Positions 42,372-51,185 of a stretch of 64,000 nucleotides of DNA are shown in pieces. This DNA comes from Bacteroidia bacterium (GTDB taxonomy: Bacteria; Bacteroidota; Bacteroidia; Flavobacteriales; Flavobacteriaceae). The DNA lies in NCBI GenBank assembly GCA_030427985.1, contig JAUIBH010000003.1, positions 1-64,000 of the forward strand, written 5' to 3'. Under the pieces are notes generated by a model. That model saw only the letters and a list, made by a program, of their open reading frames with translations. It was not told the origin of the DNA and searched no databases. Made by a program: the position numbers and the translations under genes. Numbering within the stretch: position 1 is the first letter of the stretch; every line of letters starts with the position of its first letter.

Positions 42372-42899
42372 TTATGCCATGTTTTTCCGAATTGCGGAAA
42401 TACAGCTTCGTATTCGTGTTTTAATAGTGCCAATGGGTGTTTTAAGTTCCTTGGCCGCTTCTTTTTGGGTATACCCCTTAAAATAAAGCATATCAATTAA
42501 AAGGATACACTTGTCCTTTAGCCCCTTAAGCAAGGACTGTAGCCCAATAGTATCAATTTTTCCATTTAGGTCTTCACTATTTTCATAAATACCTACGAGA
42601 GAATCCACAGGTAGGTTTTTCTTTTGGTTTTTATGGCTTTTTGAGCGCAGTTCATCGATTGCAGTGTTTCGTGCAATATTCAATATCCAAGTAAAAAATC
42701 GGCCTTTGGATGCATCATACTGATCAGACTTGTCCCAAATCTTCATAAATACATCCTGACAAAGTTCTTGGGAACGCTCTGGGTCTTTAAGGATGACATT
42801 GATAACCCCACAAATATTCTCCGCATACATATTGTACAACGTCTCAAACGCGACCTTATCCTTCTTTTGAAATTGTTGTATGAGGTTATCTAGATGCAT
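42372..42899 (-). CDS. ECF RNA polymerase sigma factor (SigK-like group)
   Basis: 175 residues from ATG 42899 (MHLDNLIQQFQKKDKVAFET), the natural sigma2 start; an in-frame ATG at 42956 adds an unusual leader. Sigma2 contains LCQDVFMKIWDKSDQYD and FFTWILNIARNTAIDELR. Sigma4 contains CILLIDMLYFKGYTQKEAAK followed by TPIGTIKTRIRS. It is paired with the membrane anti-sigma factor just downstream. A perfect 6+3+6 palindrome lies 36 bases upstream of the start. Confidence 0.92.
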   Translation of the reverse strand: MHLDNLIQQFQKKDKVAFETLYNMYAENICGVINVILKDPERSQELCQDVFMKIWDKSDQYDASKGRFFTWILNIARNTAIDELRSKSHKNQKKNLPVDSLVGIYENSEDLNGKIDTIGLQSLLKGLKDKCILLIDMLYFKGYTQKEAAKELKTPIGTIKTRIRSCISAIRKNMA

Positions 42900-42934
42900 A
42901 GCAATTGCGCTAAAGATATGAAAAATAGAGTTGG

Positions 42935-42949
42935 TTCCTAACCTAGGAA
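42935..42949. promoter_or_regulatory. Palindrome / GGAACC motif upstream of the ECF sigma gene
   Basis: TTCCTA-ACC-TAGGAA, perfect 6+3+6. On the minus strand it overlaps AGGAACC, which resembles an ECF -35 element. A TATCTTTA that could be a -10 lies 14 bases further. Autoregulated promoter inferred. Confidence 0.4.
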
Positions 42950-42980
42950 AGAACAAAGGTAGATACCAATCTTACGGGAT

Positions 42981-44288
42981 TTATTGTGGGTTTTTAGCCT
43001 TAATACTGGCGATGGCCATAAAGGTCAAGAAGGACAGTCCCAACCAGCCAACCAATCGATACGACCCAAACGTTGAAAAGAAAAAACTGAAAATGGGTGG
43101 AGCCAAGGCACTCGCCAAAACCAAAAAACTCATCACCTTACCGGTAATGGCCCCCAGGTGGTCGCGACCGTAGAAACGTGGCCAAGCAATGGCATTCAAC
43201 ACAGCAAAAAAGCCACCCATGGTTCCAAAACCTGCAATCAAAAAAGGAATTCCGAAGGGATAGGCCAAAAAGAGGAATCCCGTTGCGGCCAAAATACCGC
43301 CACCCAACATTAAATAGAGATACAATTTTAAAGGAAGACTGTCACTCAACCAATTGAACACGGTTGATACCGTAACGGCAACCACCGAGCCGGGCAAGAA
43401 AATAGCAATAGCGTCTTCTTTGGGAAACCCTTCACTCGCAAAAATAGAGATGACATGAAAGGTCAATCCAGTGATAAAAAAACTGTTGAAGGCCAACATA
43501 AAAGCATACATCCAAAAGGCACGGGTAGCCATAGCCTCTTTGAGGTTGAATTGCTGATATCCAATTTGAGGTGTTTTGTCATCGGTTTCCGCTCCATTTT
43601 TATAACCATCGGGAACAAGTCCATGTTCCTCGGGTTTGTTTTTGTAAAAGAGAAATACCAAAATACTGAAAATGAACAAGCCCAATGCCAAGTACCGCCA
43701 GGCGTTCTGCCAGCCATTACCATCTATCAAGGCACTGACCCAGAGTGGAGAAGATGAAAAGCCAAAGGAAAGGGCGACACTACTGAACATATTTACCTTT
43801 CCGCGGTTTTTATCGAACCAAATCATGATCATGTTTCGGGAAGCCATGGTCAAAATGCCTTGACCCGTAAAACGTAGCAGAAAAAAGAGCGTAGTGATCA
43901 ATACAAAAGGAATAATCCAAGTTTCTTGATTCAACAGCTGCTGGATAAATTCACTCATTTGGACGGACCATGAGCATAACAGAAGGGTGATGGCCAAAAC
44001 TAATGTGGCAAAAAAGGCCACATAACGGGCGCCATAACGATCGAACCAAACCCCACCGCGACTAATAAACAAAGAGCTCATAATGGTCCCAATCATGTAA
44101 GCATTACTGAATTGGTTTCGACTCAACCCCAAAGCATCTTTTACAGGATCGGTAAATACGGATACACCAATGGTTTGCCCAGGAATACTGCAATACACAC
44201 CCAGGGTGCCCATGAGCAGGATAACGTACCCATAGAAAAAAGGACTCTTGGCAGGGTTGATGGTAAAGGTATTCTGGACTTTGGACAT
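42981..44288 (-). CDS. Major facilitator superfamily transporter
   Basis: 435 residues, twelve predicted membrane helices, with the MFS loop motif DRYGARYVAFFATLVLAITL between helices 2 and 3. The N-terminus FFYGYVILLMGTLGVYCSIP resembles oxalate/formate antiporter-like and monocarboxylate-type MFS proteins; substrate not assigned. A perfect 14-bp palindrome 6 bases upstream of the start suggests repression by an unlinked regulator. Confidence 0.88.
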   Translation of the reverse strand: MSKVQNTFTINPAKSPFFYGYVILLMGTLGVYCSIPGQTIGVSVFTDPVKDALGLSRNQFSNAYMIGTIMSSLFISRGGVWFDRYGARYVAFFATLVLAITLLLCSWSVQMSEFIQQLLNQETWIIPFVLITTLFFLLRFTGQGILTMASRNMIMIWFDKNRGKVNMFSSVALSFGFSSSPLWVSALIDGNGWQNAWRYLALGLFIFSILVFLFYKNKPEEHGLVPDGYKNGAETDDKTPQIGYQQFNLKEAMATRAFWMYAFMLAFNSFFITGLTFHVISIFASEGFPKEDAIAIFLPGSVVAVTVSTVFNWLSDSLPLKLYLYLMLGGGILAATGFLFLAYPFGIPFLIAGFGTMGGFFAVLNAIAWPRFYGRDHLGAITGKVMSFLVLASALAPPIFSFFFSTFGSYRLVGWLGLSFLTFMAIASIKAKNPQ

Positions 44289-44294
44289 GGTCGG

Positions 44295-44308
44295 TTGTCA
44301 GCTGACAA
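44295..44308. promoter_or_regulatory. Palindromic operator of the MFS gene
   Basis: TTGTCAGCTGACAA is a perfect 14-bp palindrome next to the MFS start (44288). A further half-site TTGTCA is at 44320-44325. Confidence 0.6.
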
Positions 44309-44350
44309 AAGTAGTGGTTTTGTCAACAAGAAAAACCAAAGCAATCGAGA

Positions 44351-44650
44351 TTATCCAATATTGATTCCTTTCAGAACCAATTCTTTCCACTGGGGATGTC
44401 TTTTTAGATAAAGCGCCACAAAAGGGCAGAGGGGGATAAGGGTCCAATCTTGGGTTTTGATGTGTTCCAAAGTTTGCTTGATTAATTCGGAACCAATGCC
44501 TTTGCCTTCATAAGAACTGGGAACCTCTGTATGGGTAAGGTAAATTTTTTCCTTGGCCTTTATGTATTCGATTTTTGCGATGGCATTGCCCAAATCAAAT
44601 TGAAATTGCTTGGCTTCAACATTATCAACGAGCTTATATTCCTTTTCCAT
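44351..44650 (-). CDS. YjdJ-like small GNAT acetyltransferase
   Basis: 99 residues from the ATG at 44650, which avoids overlap with the preceding gene. An ATG at 44671 would overlap it by 17 bases and is an alternative. It is a compact GNAT domain with IYLTHTEVPSSYEGKGIGSE and TLIPLCPFVALYLKRHPQW, the hallmark of the YjdJ family (GCN5-like, single domain). It is paired with a YjdI-like protein, as in E. coli. Substrate unknown. Confidence 0.88.
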   Translation of the reverse strand: MEKEYKLVDNVEAKQFQFDLGNAIAKIEYIKAKEKIYLTHTEVPSSYEGKGIGSELIKQTLEHIKTQDWTLIPLCPFVALYLKRHPQWKELVLKGINIG

Positions 44651-44654
44651 GGGA

Positions 44655-44870
44655 CTAGCCATTGTTTTCAATATAGCTCAATGCCCCAGAGGGACATTTG
44701 GAAACTTGGGTTTTTAATTCTTGGGTTGTTGCATTTTCAACTTTGATCCAAGGCCGTTCCTTTGGGTTATATACTTTCGGCAACATCTTGACACAAATTC
44801 CAGCATGTTGGCAAAGTTCAGATTTCCAAACTACTGTAATCTCACCGTTGGAATATGTTTTTTCACTCAT
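44655..44870 (-). CDS. YjdI-like 4Fe-4S mono-cluster protein
   Basis: 71 residues, full length. Cysteines are arranged WKSELCQHAGICVKMLPKVY and VSKCPSGALSY, the pattern of the YjdI family and of divergent ferredoxins (Fer4_19), with three Cys visible (C20, C26, C58). It is co-transcribed with the YjdJ-like acetyltransferase. The role is unknown. Confidence 0.88.
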   Translation of the reverse strand: MSEKTYSNGEITVVWKSELCQHAGICVKMLPKVYNPKERPWIKVENATTQELKTQVSKCPSGALSYIENNG

Positions 44871-44896
44871 CGTAGTTTTTTTGAGGTAATCAAAAT

Positions 44897-44923
44897 AGAA
44901 AAAAGCTGCCCAACTGGGCAGCT
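44897..44923 (-). terminator. Intrinsic terminator of the superoxide dismutase gene
   Basis: Perfect 8-bp stem AGCTGCCC-AACT-GGGCAGCT (44904-44923). On the minus strand TTTTCTATTTTGATT follows. It separates sodC from yjdI. Confidence 0.85.
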
Positions 44924-44936
44924 CCTTAGTACTTTT

Positions 44937-45524
44937 TTATTGGATAATACCGGTACATGAAATCCGTGCACCAGCCGCTCCACTGGGCTGCGATGTGAAA
45001 TCATCAACACCTTGGTGAACAATCACGGCTTTGCCTAGAATATTTTTGGCCTCATCATCACAGCCAATGCACCATTCATCCGTTTCAAACTCAACAGTGG
45101 CATTTCCTTCGGCATCGGCAGTAAAATTACCAATATCGCCTTTATGGTATCCTTCTTCGGCGCCCCATTGGCCATGAGGTTGGAATGTTGGATTCCAATG
45201 TCCGCCAGTAGAGGTTCCATCGGCCGCGGAACAATCCGCTTTTTCGTGAAGGTGGATAGCATGCTCGCCTTCAGAAAGACCCGAAAAAATAGCTTTCATG
45301 GCTACTTTCCCGTTCCCGGTAAAGGTGACCTCTCCGCTCACGCCACTATCGCTTTTGGGTTCCATTTTGAAGGTAATGACCGTTGGTTCCACTTTTTCAG
45401 CCATTTGGTCAACTGCTTCCTCTATCTCTTCGGAGGTTTCCTCCGCTTCTTTTTTTGCTTGCTTGCAGCTAAAGGCCATAACTAAAATCAACCCTAGTGC
45501 AAGTGCCTGTAATTTTTTCATCAT
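44937..45524 (-). CDS. sodC: Cu/Zn superoxide dismutase lipoprotein
   Basis: 196 residues from ATG 45524, giving the lipoprotein signal LGLILVMAFSC; an in-frame Met at 45578 would place an untypical leader before it. Metal ligands are visible: HAIHLHEKADC, GGHWNP, QPHG, YHKGDIGNF and AVIVHQGVDDF. The electrostatic-loop Arg region reads GAAGARISCTGII, pairing with the earlier Cys for the structural disulfide. An additional CIGC pair (DEWCIGCDDEAKN) is not part of classic SodC. It removes superoxide in the periplasm. Confidence 0.92.
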   Translation of the reverse strand: MMKKLQALALGLILVMAFSCKQAKKEAEETSEEIEEAVDQMAEKVEPTVITFKMEPKSDSGVSGEVTFTGNGKVAMKAIFSGLSEGEHAIHLHEKADCSAADGTSTGGHWNPTFQPHGQWGAEEGYHKGDIGNFTADAEGNATVEFETDEWCIGCDDEAKNILGKAVIVHQGVDDFTSQPSGAAGARISCTGIIQ

Positions 45525-45544
45525 AAGTATTTTTAGGTTTAAAT

Positions 45545-45575
45545 CTAAGGTACTTAATATTTGGGGTGATGTCAA
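45545..45575 (-). promoter_or_regulatory. Possible sodC promoter
   Basis: On the minus strand, TTGAC is followed 18 bases later by TACCTTAG, close to the Bacteroidetes pattern TTTG / TAnnTTTG. This gives a short leader to the ATG at 45524. Confidence 0.35.
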
Positions 45576-45685
45576 CAATTTAGCCTGTCAATCCAATTTT
45601 TTGATTTTAATTTAAGATAATACGAATTTTCCAGTTGAAGCGTTAGTAATATGTATGAACAACTATATCGCTAAACCTTAAGAAA

Positions 45686-45892
45686 TTGACGCATTTAGCT
45701 TCCAACTATATCAACTTCATAATTTATTGCAAAAAGAGAAAATCTTTTTGTAAAGGGTATCGGCGTTTGAAGCAAAATAAACTGAAAGGCTATATCAACC
45801 AAAAAGACTATGTAAAATCCTTACGTAGAATCTATAACGCTACGATTGAACTGGAGCTAGACTATTTTGATATCCGGCACATGCGCCTTTAA
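45686..45892 (+). CDS. Possible small basic protein
   Basis: 68 codons, TTG start, no ATG before residue 66. It is Lys/Tyr/Arg-rich (CKKRKSFCKGYRRLKQNKLK, then GYINQKDYVKSLRRIYNATI). It fills a gap between divergently placed genes and ends 3 bases before the DUF2490 stop. Composition looks protein-like, but I know no family and the start is weak, so it may be spurious. Confidence 0.35.
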   Translation: MTHLASNYINFIIYCKKRKSFCKGYRRLKQNKLKGYINQKDYVKSLRRIYNATIELELDYFDIRHMRL

Positions 45893-45895
45893 GGG

Positions 45896-46609
45896 CTAGT
45901 CTCCATCCTCACGCTCCTTTTTAAAAAGCCCCCTTAAATCTGGATTGTAAAAGAACCCAATTTGTAATCGATCATAGACCGCATTGGCAAATTGATTTCG
46001 CAAATATCCCAACTGAACGCTGCTATTTTTGCTGATATGAGCCCCAACGGCACCATAAAGTCGATTTTGACCAAATAGGTCATCTTGCAGATTGATGAAC
46101 AACTCGTCATAAAAGTTTAAGAAAAATGTTTCGGTCAAGGGTAGGGTCATCTGAATACGGTAACGTGCTCGATGTTGGGTATCGGTGGCATCCCCAAAAT
46201 CGAGAAAACGCTGTTCCAATCGATACCGGTGTTCAAAGAGAAACTCCCAGACTTTGTTTTTTAATATAAATTGTTCAAAGATTCGGTGTTCCTTACTATT
46301 GGTTTCATTAGGAAACTCTTCAAACGTTCCATCGGTTGAAATAAAACCATACCCTCCAGTAGCTATGGCATTGGGGTTGATGTGGTAATTAAGCCCAGTC
46401 CGTAACAAAAGCTGATTGAAATTATTGGTGGTCTCATAAAACCGAAATTGCGCCTCAGTATGGATACTGAACCGTTCCGCTATTTTATTGGTTCCAAAAT
46501 ACATATACCACGCACCGAGTTTGTCTTCTCCGGTTTCTTGGGCATTCACAATAGTAAGAGTAGTCAAGGCGACCAGCAAGGCCGATAATCTTCTCAAATG
46601 CTTCGTCAT
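45896..46609 (-). CDS. DUF2490 outer-membrane protein
   Basis: 237 residues with a Sec signal (ALLVALTTLTIVNAQ). Alternating beta strands with aromatic girdle residues (LGAWYMYFGTNKIAERFSIH, QLLLRTGLNYHINPNAIATG) end in QIGFFYNPDL; DUF2490 is a small predicted beta-barrel. Its ATG overlaps the stop of the beta-propeller gene by one base (TAATG), so translation is coupled. Confidence 0.85.
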   Translation of the reverse strand: MTKHLRRLSALLVALTTLTIVNAQETGEDKLGAWYMYFGTNKIAERFSIHTEAQFRFYETTNNFNQLLLRTGLNYHINPNAIATGGYGFISTDGTFEEFPNETNSKEHRIFEQFILKNKVWEFLFEHRYRLEQRFLDFGDATDTQHRARYRIQMTLPLTETFFLNFYDELFINLQDDLFGQNRLYGAVGAHISKNSSVQLGYLRNQFANAVYDRLQIGFFYNPDLRGLFKKEREDGD

Positions 46610-49600
46610 TAATCTAAACTAAAGGTTTCGGTTTCTTTGAAGGGAGACAAATCCAACGATTCTATGGATTCCCGATACGGTTTCCATTTCTCGTTAAAGA
46701 ATGCATTGGTTTTGCCCAAAGCGGTTTTTAATTCTTCTTCCGCAAATTGTACTAATCGAGTTTCGGTTTCCGTAATTCCAGTTTTTCTTGAATTCACATA
46801 AGATTCCGCTGTAAATAAGCGCAATACTACCGAAGGCTCAGGGTTTCGTGTAATGCCTTGGCGTTTGTCTTCTTTACCAAGATAGAGGGCAATTACGGAA
46901 TCAATTTGTTTGGTAATGGTCTTGGAAGCCTCAATTTGGTCCTTGAATTTTTCTTTGTCCAAGTCTTTGAGTTCTTTTTGATACTTTTCAGCCAAATTTT
47001 TGCTTTCTACCAATTGTTTTACGGCATCCGCAGCGGTCTGGGTGTGTTTTTCGAGCTTTTTACCCAAGGCATAGACTTCATTGATGGATGCCATGGAAGT
47101 GTTCAATCTGGGGTCGGTTTTTACGGTTACCGAAGTAGAATCTGAAGCTTCACCATAGTTGACCTTTACTTTGTAAGTCCCAGGTTTTACATTGATTCCA
47201 CCAGATTCCGTTGTATTTTTTGAAATGGTTCGGGACGGCGAGTCGGGCCCTTTTTCATCCAAATTCCAGTAAATCCTGTGAAAACCTGCTTTTTCAGGGG
47301 CCTTGTATTTTAGGGTGCGTATCAATCTGTCGCCATCGTAAAATTCAAAGAAGATGGAATCTTTGGTTTTTTCCTTGGATTTTTCTTCCGTTTTGGAGGC
47401 TTCTTCACCTTCCTCTTTCTTCTCAGATTCCTTATCTTTTTTATTTCCTTCTTTTAAATAGTAGGTAATCATAGCGCCAGAGTCCCTATTTTCCCCATTG
47501 TAGAGGGCGTCACCACCAAAACGACTTCCGGTAGGTTGCTGGTAGGCGGCCAAATAGGCATCTGGGCTTTTGAAAAGTGCCACCTCTTTTTGTAGAGTGG
47601 ACATGTTCCCTGCTAATTCCCGAAGCGGACGAATATCATCCAACACCCAAGCTGCCCTTCCGAAGGTTCCAATGACCAAATCCTGCTCTCTGGGGTGGAT
47701 CACCAAATCTTTTGTGGATACCGTTGGGAAGTCTTTGTTCCATTTTTGCCAATTATTTCCAGCATCCAAAGAAATATAGAGACCATCATCGGTGCCCAAG
47801 AACATCAAATTTGGATTTTCTGGGTCTTCTATGATGGATAAGGTATAGCTTTCCACATCATTTTGGTCCACAATACGGGTCCATGTTTTTCCATAATCCT
47901 TGGTTCTGTATGCATAAGGCGTATAATTGAATCTTCGATAATCGTTGGCAATCAAAAGTGCTTCCCCTTTATTGTTTTGTGAAGCTTTGATCTGGGGAAT
48001 CCAACTGCCTTTTGGCAAACCTTTGATGTTGTTGGTAACCTCCGTCCATGAAGCACCACTGTTTTGGGTGAAATGAACCCGGCCATCATCGGTACCTACC
48101 CATAACATGTCCTTTTCTACAGGAGACGGTTCAATGACAATGATGGTGGTATGGTTTTCAGCTCCCGTGGCATCCATGGTAAGACCACCGCTTTCACTTT
48201 GTTTTTGTTTTTCAGGGTCATTGGTGGTCAAATCGGGCGAAATCACTTCCCATGTCAAACCTTTATCGGTTGATTTATGTACAAACTGACTTCCAAAATA
48301 GACCGTACTGTTATCAAAAGGGTCCTGGCCAATCGCCGCGTTCCAGTTGAAACGGAGCTGGGTATCCGGGTCTGGTGGTGTGGGCCGCACCGTATAGTTG
48401 TTTCCAGTGATCCAATCATAACGACTCACGTATCCTTGTTGGCTCATGGCGTAGCCATATTGACTATTATCTTTATCTGGGACGACATCAAACCCATCTC
48501 CAAAGGCAATTTCCTGCCAATAACTATTGCGGATGCCTTGCTCTTTCCAGACATAAGCAGGTCCCCGCCAAGAACCATTGTCCTGCATTCCACCATACAC
48601 ATTGTACGGAAACTCGTTGTCTGTACTGATGTGATAAAACTGGGCCACAGGTAAATTCCCAATAAAACGCCATGTTTTGCCACCATTTTTGGTGATATTC
48701 AACCCGCCGTCATTACCATCCATCATAAATTGACCATTTTCTGGGTGAATCCACCACGCATGGTGGTCTGGGTGGACCCCATTACTCACATTGTATGCGG
48801 GCATCAATTGGGTGAAGTTTTTGCCTCCATCTTCAGAGACATTGATATAGGTGAAAACCGAATACACCCTGTTCTCATTCTGGGGATCTACATAAATTTC
48901 AGAATAATAGAAAGGACGGTTGCCTATATCGTTTTTGTCGTTGATTTTCTCCCATTTAAATCCACCGTCGATGGATTTATAGAGGGCATTCTTCTTTGCT
49001 TCCACCAAAGCGTAGACAATGTTAGGCTTGTTTCGGGCAATGGCCACACCAATTCGTCCCAACTCACCTTTGGGCAATCCATCTTCCTCGGTAATTTCTT
49101 TCCAAGTAACACCGGCATCATGGGTCATGTACAATCCGCTGCCATCCCCACCTGATTTAAAGAACCAAGGTTCGCGTTTATGTTCCCACATAGCGGCAAT
49201 CAATTTATTGGGATTGGTGGGGTCCATGACCAAATCGGCCACTCCAGTTTTATTGTTGACGAACAATACCTTTTCCCAGGTTTTACCGCCATCGGTAGTT
49301 TTAAAGACACCGCGTTCTGGGTGCTCGCCCCAAGGGGAACCAATGGCTCCAACGTAAACAATATCAGGGTTGGTTGGGTCAATAATGACGCGATGGATGT
49401 GCCGGGTTTTTTCCAATCCCATGGATTTCCAACTTTTACCTCCATCCAAGGATTTGTAGACGCCGTAGCCTCCGTTAAGACTGTTTCTGGGATTTCCTTC
49501 ACCCGTACCCACCCAAATAATAGAGGGGTTGGATTGCTGAATGGCCACGGCTCCAATAGATGCCGTGACTTGATCATCAAAAACTGGCTCCCATTTGATG

Positions 49601-49815
49601 CCACCAGAGGTAGATTTCCATAAACCACCAGAAGCGGTGCCAACGTACATCACATCAGGATTGGAATGCAGCACGTCAATGGCGGTAACCCTACCGCTCA
49701 TTCCAGCGGGACCGATGTTTCTGGGTTTTACATCTTGGAGCAAGTCCATTGAAAATTCTTGGGAAAATAGGGACACGGATGCGAGAAGCATCAAGAGGTA
49801 AAGAGGCTTTTTCAT
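46609..49815 (-). CDS. Secreted sortilin/BNR-type beta-propeller protein
   Basis: 1068 residues with a Sec signal (YLLMLLASVSLFSQ). Most of the chain (~30-760) consists of VPS10/BNR-like repeats with Asp-box patterns such as SGGIKWEPVFDD, LDGGKSWKSMGL, TDGGKTWEKV and DYGKTWTRI, giving a ten-bladed or double propeller. Similar proteins are often annotated as glycosyl hydrolases, but I see no sialidase catalytic set. A Lys/Glu-rich linker (~800-830) leads to a C-terminal beta/coil region (GTYKVKVNYGEASDSTSVTV, then a long helical stretch). It is co-translated with DUF2490. Confidence 0.85.
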   Translation of the reverse strand: MKKPLYLLMLLASVSLFSQEFSMDLLQDVKPRNIGPAGMSGRVTAIDVLHSNPDVMYVGTASGGLWKSTSGGIKWEPVFDDQVTASIGAVAIQQSNPSIIWVGTGEGNPRNSLNGGYGVYKSLDGGKSWKSMGLEKTRHIHRVIIDPTNPDIVYVGAIGSPWGEHPERGVFKTTDGGKTWEKVLFVNNKTGVADLVMDPTNPNKLIAAMWEHKREPWFFKSGGDGSGLYMTHDAGVTWKEITEEDGLPKGELGRIGVAIARNKPNIVYALVEAKKNALYKSIDGGFKWEKINDKNDIGNRPFYYSEIYVDPQNENRVYSVFTYINVSEDGGKNFTQLMPAYNVSNGVHPDHHAWWIHPENGQFMMDGNDGGLNITKNGGKTWRFIGNLPVAQFYHISTDNEFPYNVYGGMQDNGSWRGPAYVWKEQGIRNSYWQEIAFGDGFDVVPDKDNSQYGYAMSQQGYVSRYDWITGNNYTVRPTPPDPDTQLRFNWNAAIGQDPFDNSTVYFGSQFVHKSTDKGLTWEVISPDLTTNDPEKQKQSESGGLTMDATGAENHTTIIVIEPSPVEKDMLWVGTDDGRVHFTQNSGASWTEVTNNIKGLPKGSWIPQIKASQNNKGEALLIANDYRRFNYTPYAYRTKDYGKTWTRIVDQNDVESYTLSIIEDPENPNLMFLGTDDGLYISLDAGNNWQKWNKDFPTVSTKDLVIHPREQDLVIGTFGRAAWVLDDIRPLRELAGNMSTLQKEVALFKSPDAYLAAYQQPTGSRFGGDALYNGENRDSGAMITYYLKEGNKKDKESEKKEEGEEASKTEEKSKEKTKDSIFFEFYDGDRLIRTLKYKAPEKAGFHRIYWNLDEKGPDSPSRTISKNTTESGGINVKPGTYKVKVNYGEASDSTSVTVKTDPRLNTSMASINEVYALGKKLEKHTQTAADAVKQLVESKNLAEKYQKELKDLDKEKFKDQIEASKTITKQIDSVIALYLGKEDKRQGITRNPEPSVVLRLFTAESYVNSRKTGITETETRLVQFAEEELKTALGKTNAFFNEKWKPYRESIESLDLSPFKETETFSLD

Positions 49816-49888
49816 TTTTGAGTCAATTAGTCGGCTAAAGATACCAAAAACCCCAAGTGGATTTCTTAAAAGGATGTTAACTAAAGTG

Positions 49889-51175
49889 CTATTCGTCCTT
49901 ATAGATTACCCCATCTTTCATGACAAATTTTACCTGTCGCATTTGCGTAATGTTCTCGATAGGATTTCCCTCCACAGCAATGATATCGGCTAAATATTCC
50001 GGTTGAATTTTTCCCAAATCATCCAGATGAAATATTCGGGCATTTACCGAAGTCGCCGATTGTAAAACATTTAGCGGTTGCATGCCATAATCCACCATAA
50101 GTTCCATCTCCCTATAGTTTTCACCATGTGGGAAGACCCCAACGTCGCCTCCAAAAACAATATCCACTCCAGACTCCAGAGCCAACTTGAACGATTTCTT
50201 CTTCTTGACGATTCTATCGGTATCAGGTTCTTCGCCCTTTTGCCAGCCTTTATATTGCTCTGTGGCATCTCCTGCAGCAAGGGTGGGGCAGAGGGCCACA
50301 TTGTGTTCTTTCATTAGGCTAAAAATTTCCAAAGTACCACCATCACCGTGCTCAATCGTTTCCACGCCACCTAACGTGGCACGTTTCATACCCTCTGGGG
50401 TACTGGCGTGTGCTACCACATATTTTCCAGCCGTTGTAGCGGTAGCAACCATGGCATCAATTTCTTCTTGTAAAAAGGTAGCTTGGGAAGGTTCATCCTT
50501 TCCCCAGCGGTAGTCGGCATAAATTTTTATGAGATTGGCGCCACCTCCCATTTGGTTTCGAACTTCCTTTATAGCCTCAGCCTCGCCACTCACAGGGACA
50601 GCGCCAAGCGGTACGGTAACACCTTCATGAAAACCTTTTGGGCCATAAGCGCCTGTGGCCACAATGGCGGGCCCTGCAATCAACAATCGGGGACCAGGGA
50701 TAATCCCGTCATCAATGGTTTTCTTAACATATACATCGGTATAGCCGGCGCCTTCTGAGCCTAAATCTCGCATGGTGGTCACCCCGGCCATCAGCGATTT
50801 GTTGACATGAACCGTTGCCCGAACAGCCCTTTCGGCAGCGGATTCTTTTAGAACTTGATCGTTCCATTCCGTTTCATTGTACGGATGCAATAGAATATGG
50901 GAATGTCCTTCAATAATGCCCGGCATCAAGGTTTTACCTTTTAATTCTTTTCGTTGATAGGAGTTGGCGCGTTGCAGTCCAGATTCGGGACCAGCATAGA
51001 CAATTTTATTTTCATTTACGGCCACCACCCAGCCCGAATGCATTTCCTCGCCATCAAAAACACGGTCGGGAATCAATAAGTGTTGGGAATGAACGGGGAA
51101 AGCGCAAAAAAGTATCAGGATAAAACCCCAATAGTTGATTTGATTCAGTTTTTTAGAAATAGCTAGGTTTGACAT
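49889..51175 (-). CDS. Secreted amidohydrolase (imidazolonepropionase/prolidase-like)
   Basis: 428 residues with a signal segment (IILFCAFPVHS). Metal-binding HxH is in EGHSHILLHP, the probable carboxylated Lys in LIKIYADYRWG, His in VVAHASTPEGM and VETIEHGDGG, and Asp in FGGDVGVFPHGENYREM. This is a complete binuclear-metal set of the amidohydrolase family that includes Xaa-Pro/Xaa-Arg dipeptidases. Ten bases separate it from the upstream amidohydrolase gene, so both are one operon. Confidence 0.9.
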   Translation of the reverse strand: MSNLAISKKLNQINYWGFILILFCAFPVHSQHLLIPDRVFDGEEMHSGWVVAVNENKIVYAGPESGLQRANSYQRKELKGKTLMPGIIEGHSHILLHPYNETEWNDQVLKESAAERAVRATVHVNKSLMAGVTTMRDLGSEGAGYTDVYVKKTIDDGIIPGPRLLIAGPAIVATGAYGPKGFHEGVTVPLGAVPVSGEAEAIKEVRNQMGGGANLIKIYADYRWGKDEPSQATFLQEEIDAMVATATTAGKYVVAHASTPEGMKRATLGGVETIEHGDGGTLEIFSLMKEHNVALCPTLAAGDATEQYKGWQKGEEPDTDRIVKKKKSFKLALESGVDIVFGGDVGVFPHGENYREMELMVDYGMQPLNVLQSATSVNARIFHLDDLGKIQPEYLADIIAVEGNPIENITQMRQVKFVMKDGVIYKDE

Positions 51176-51185
51176 AGTTTGATTT

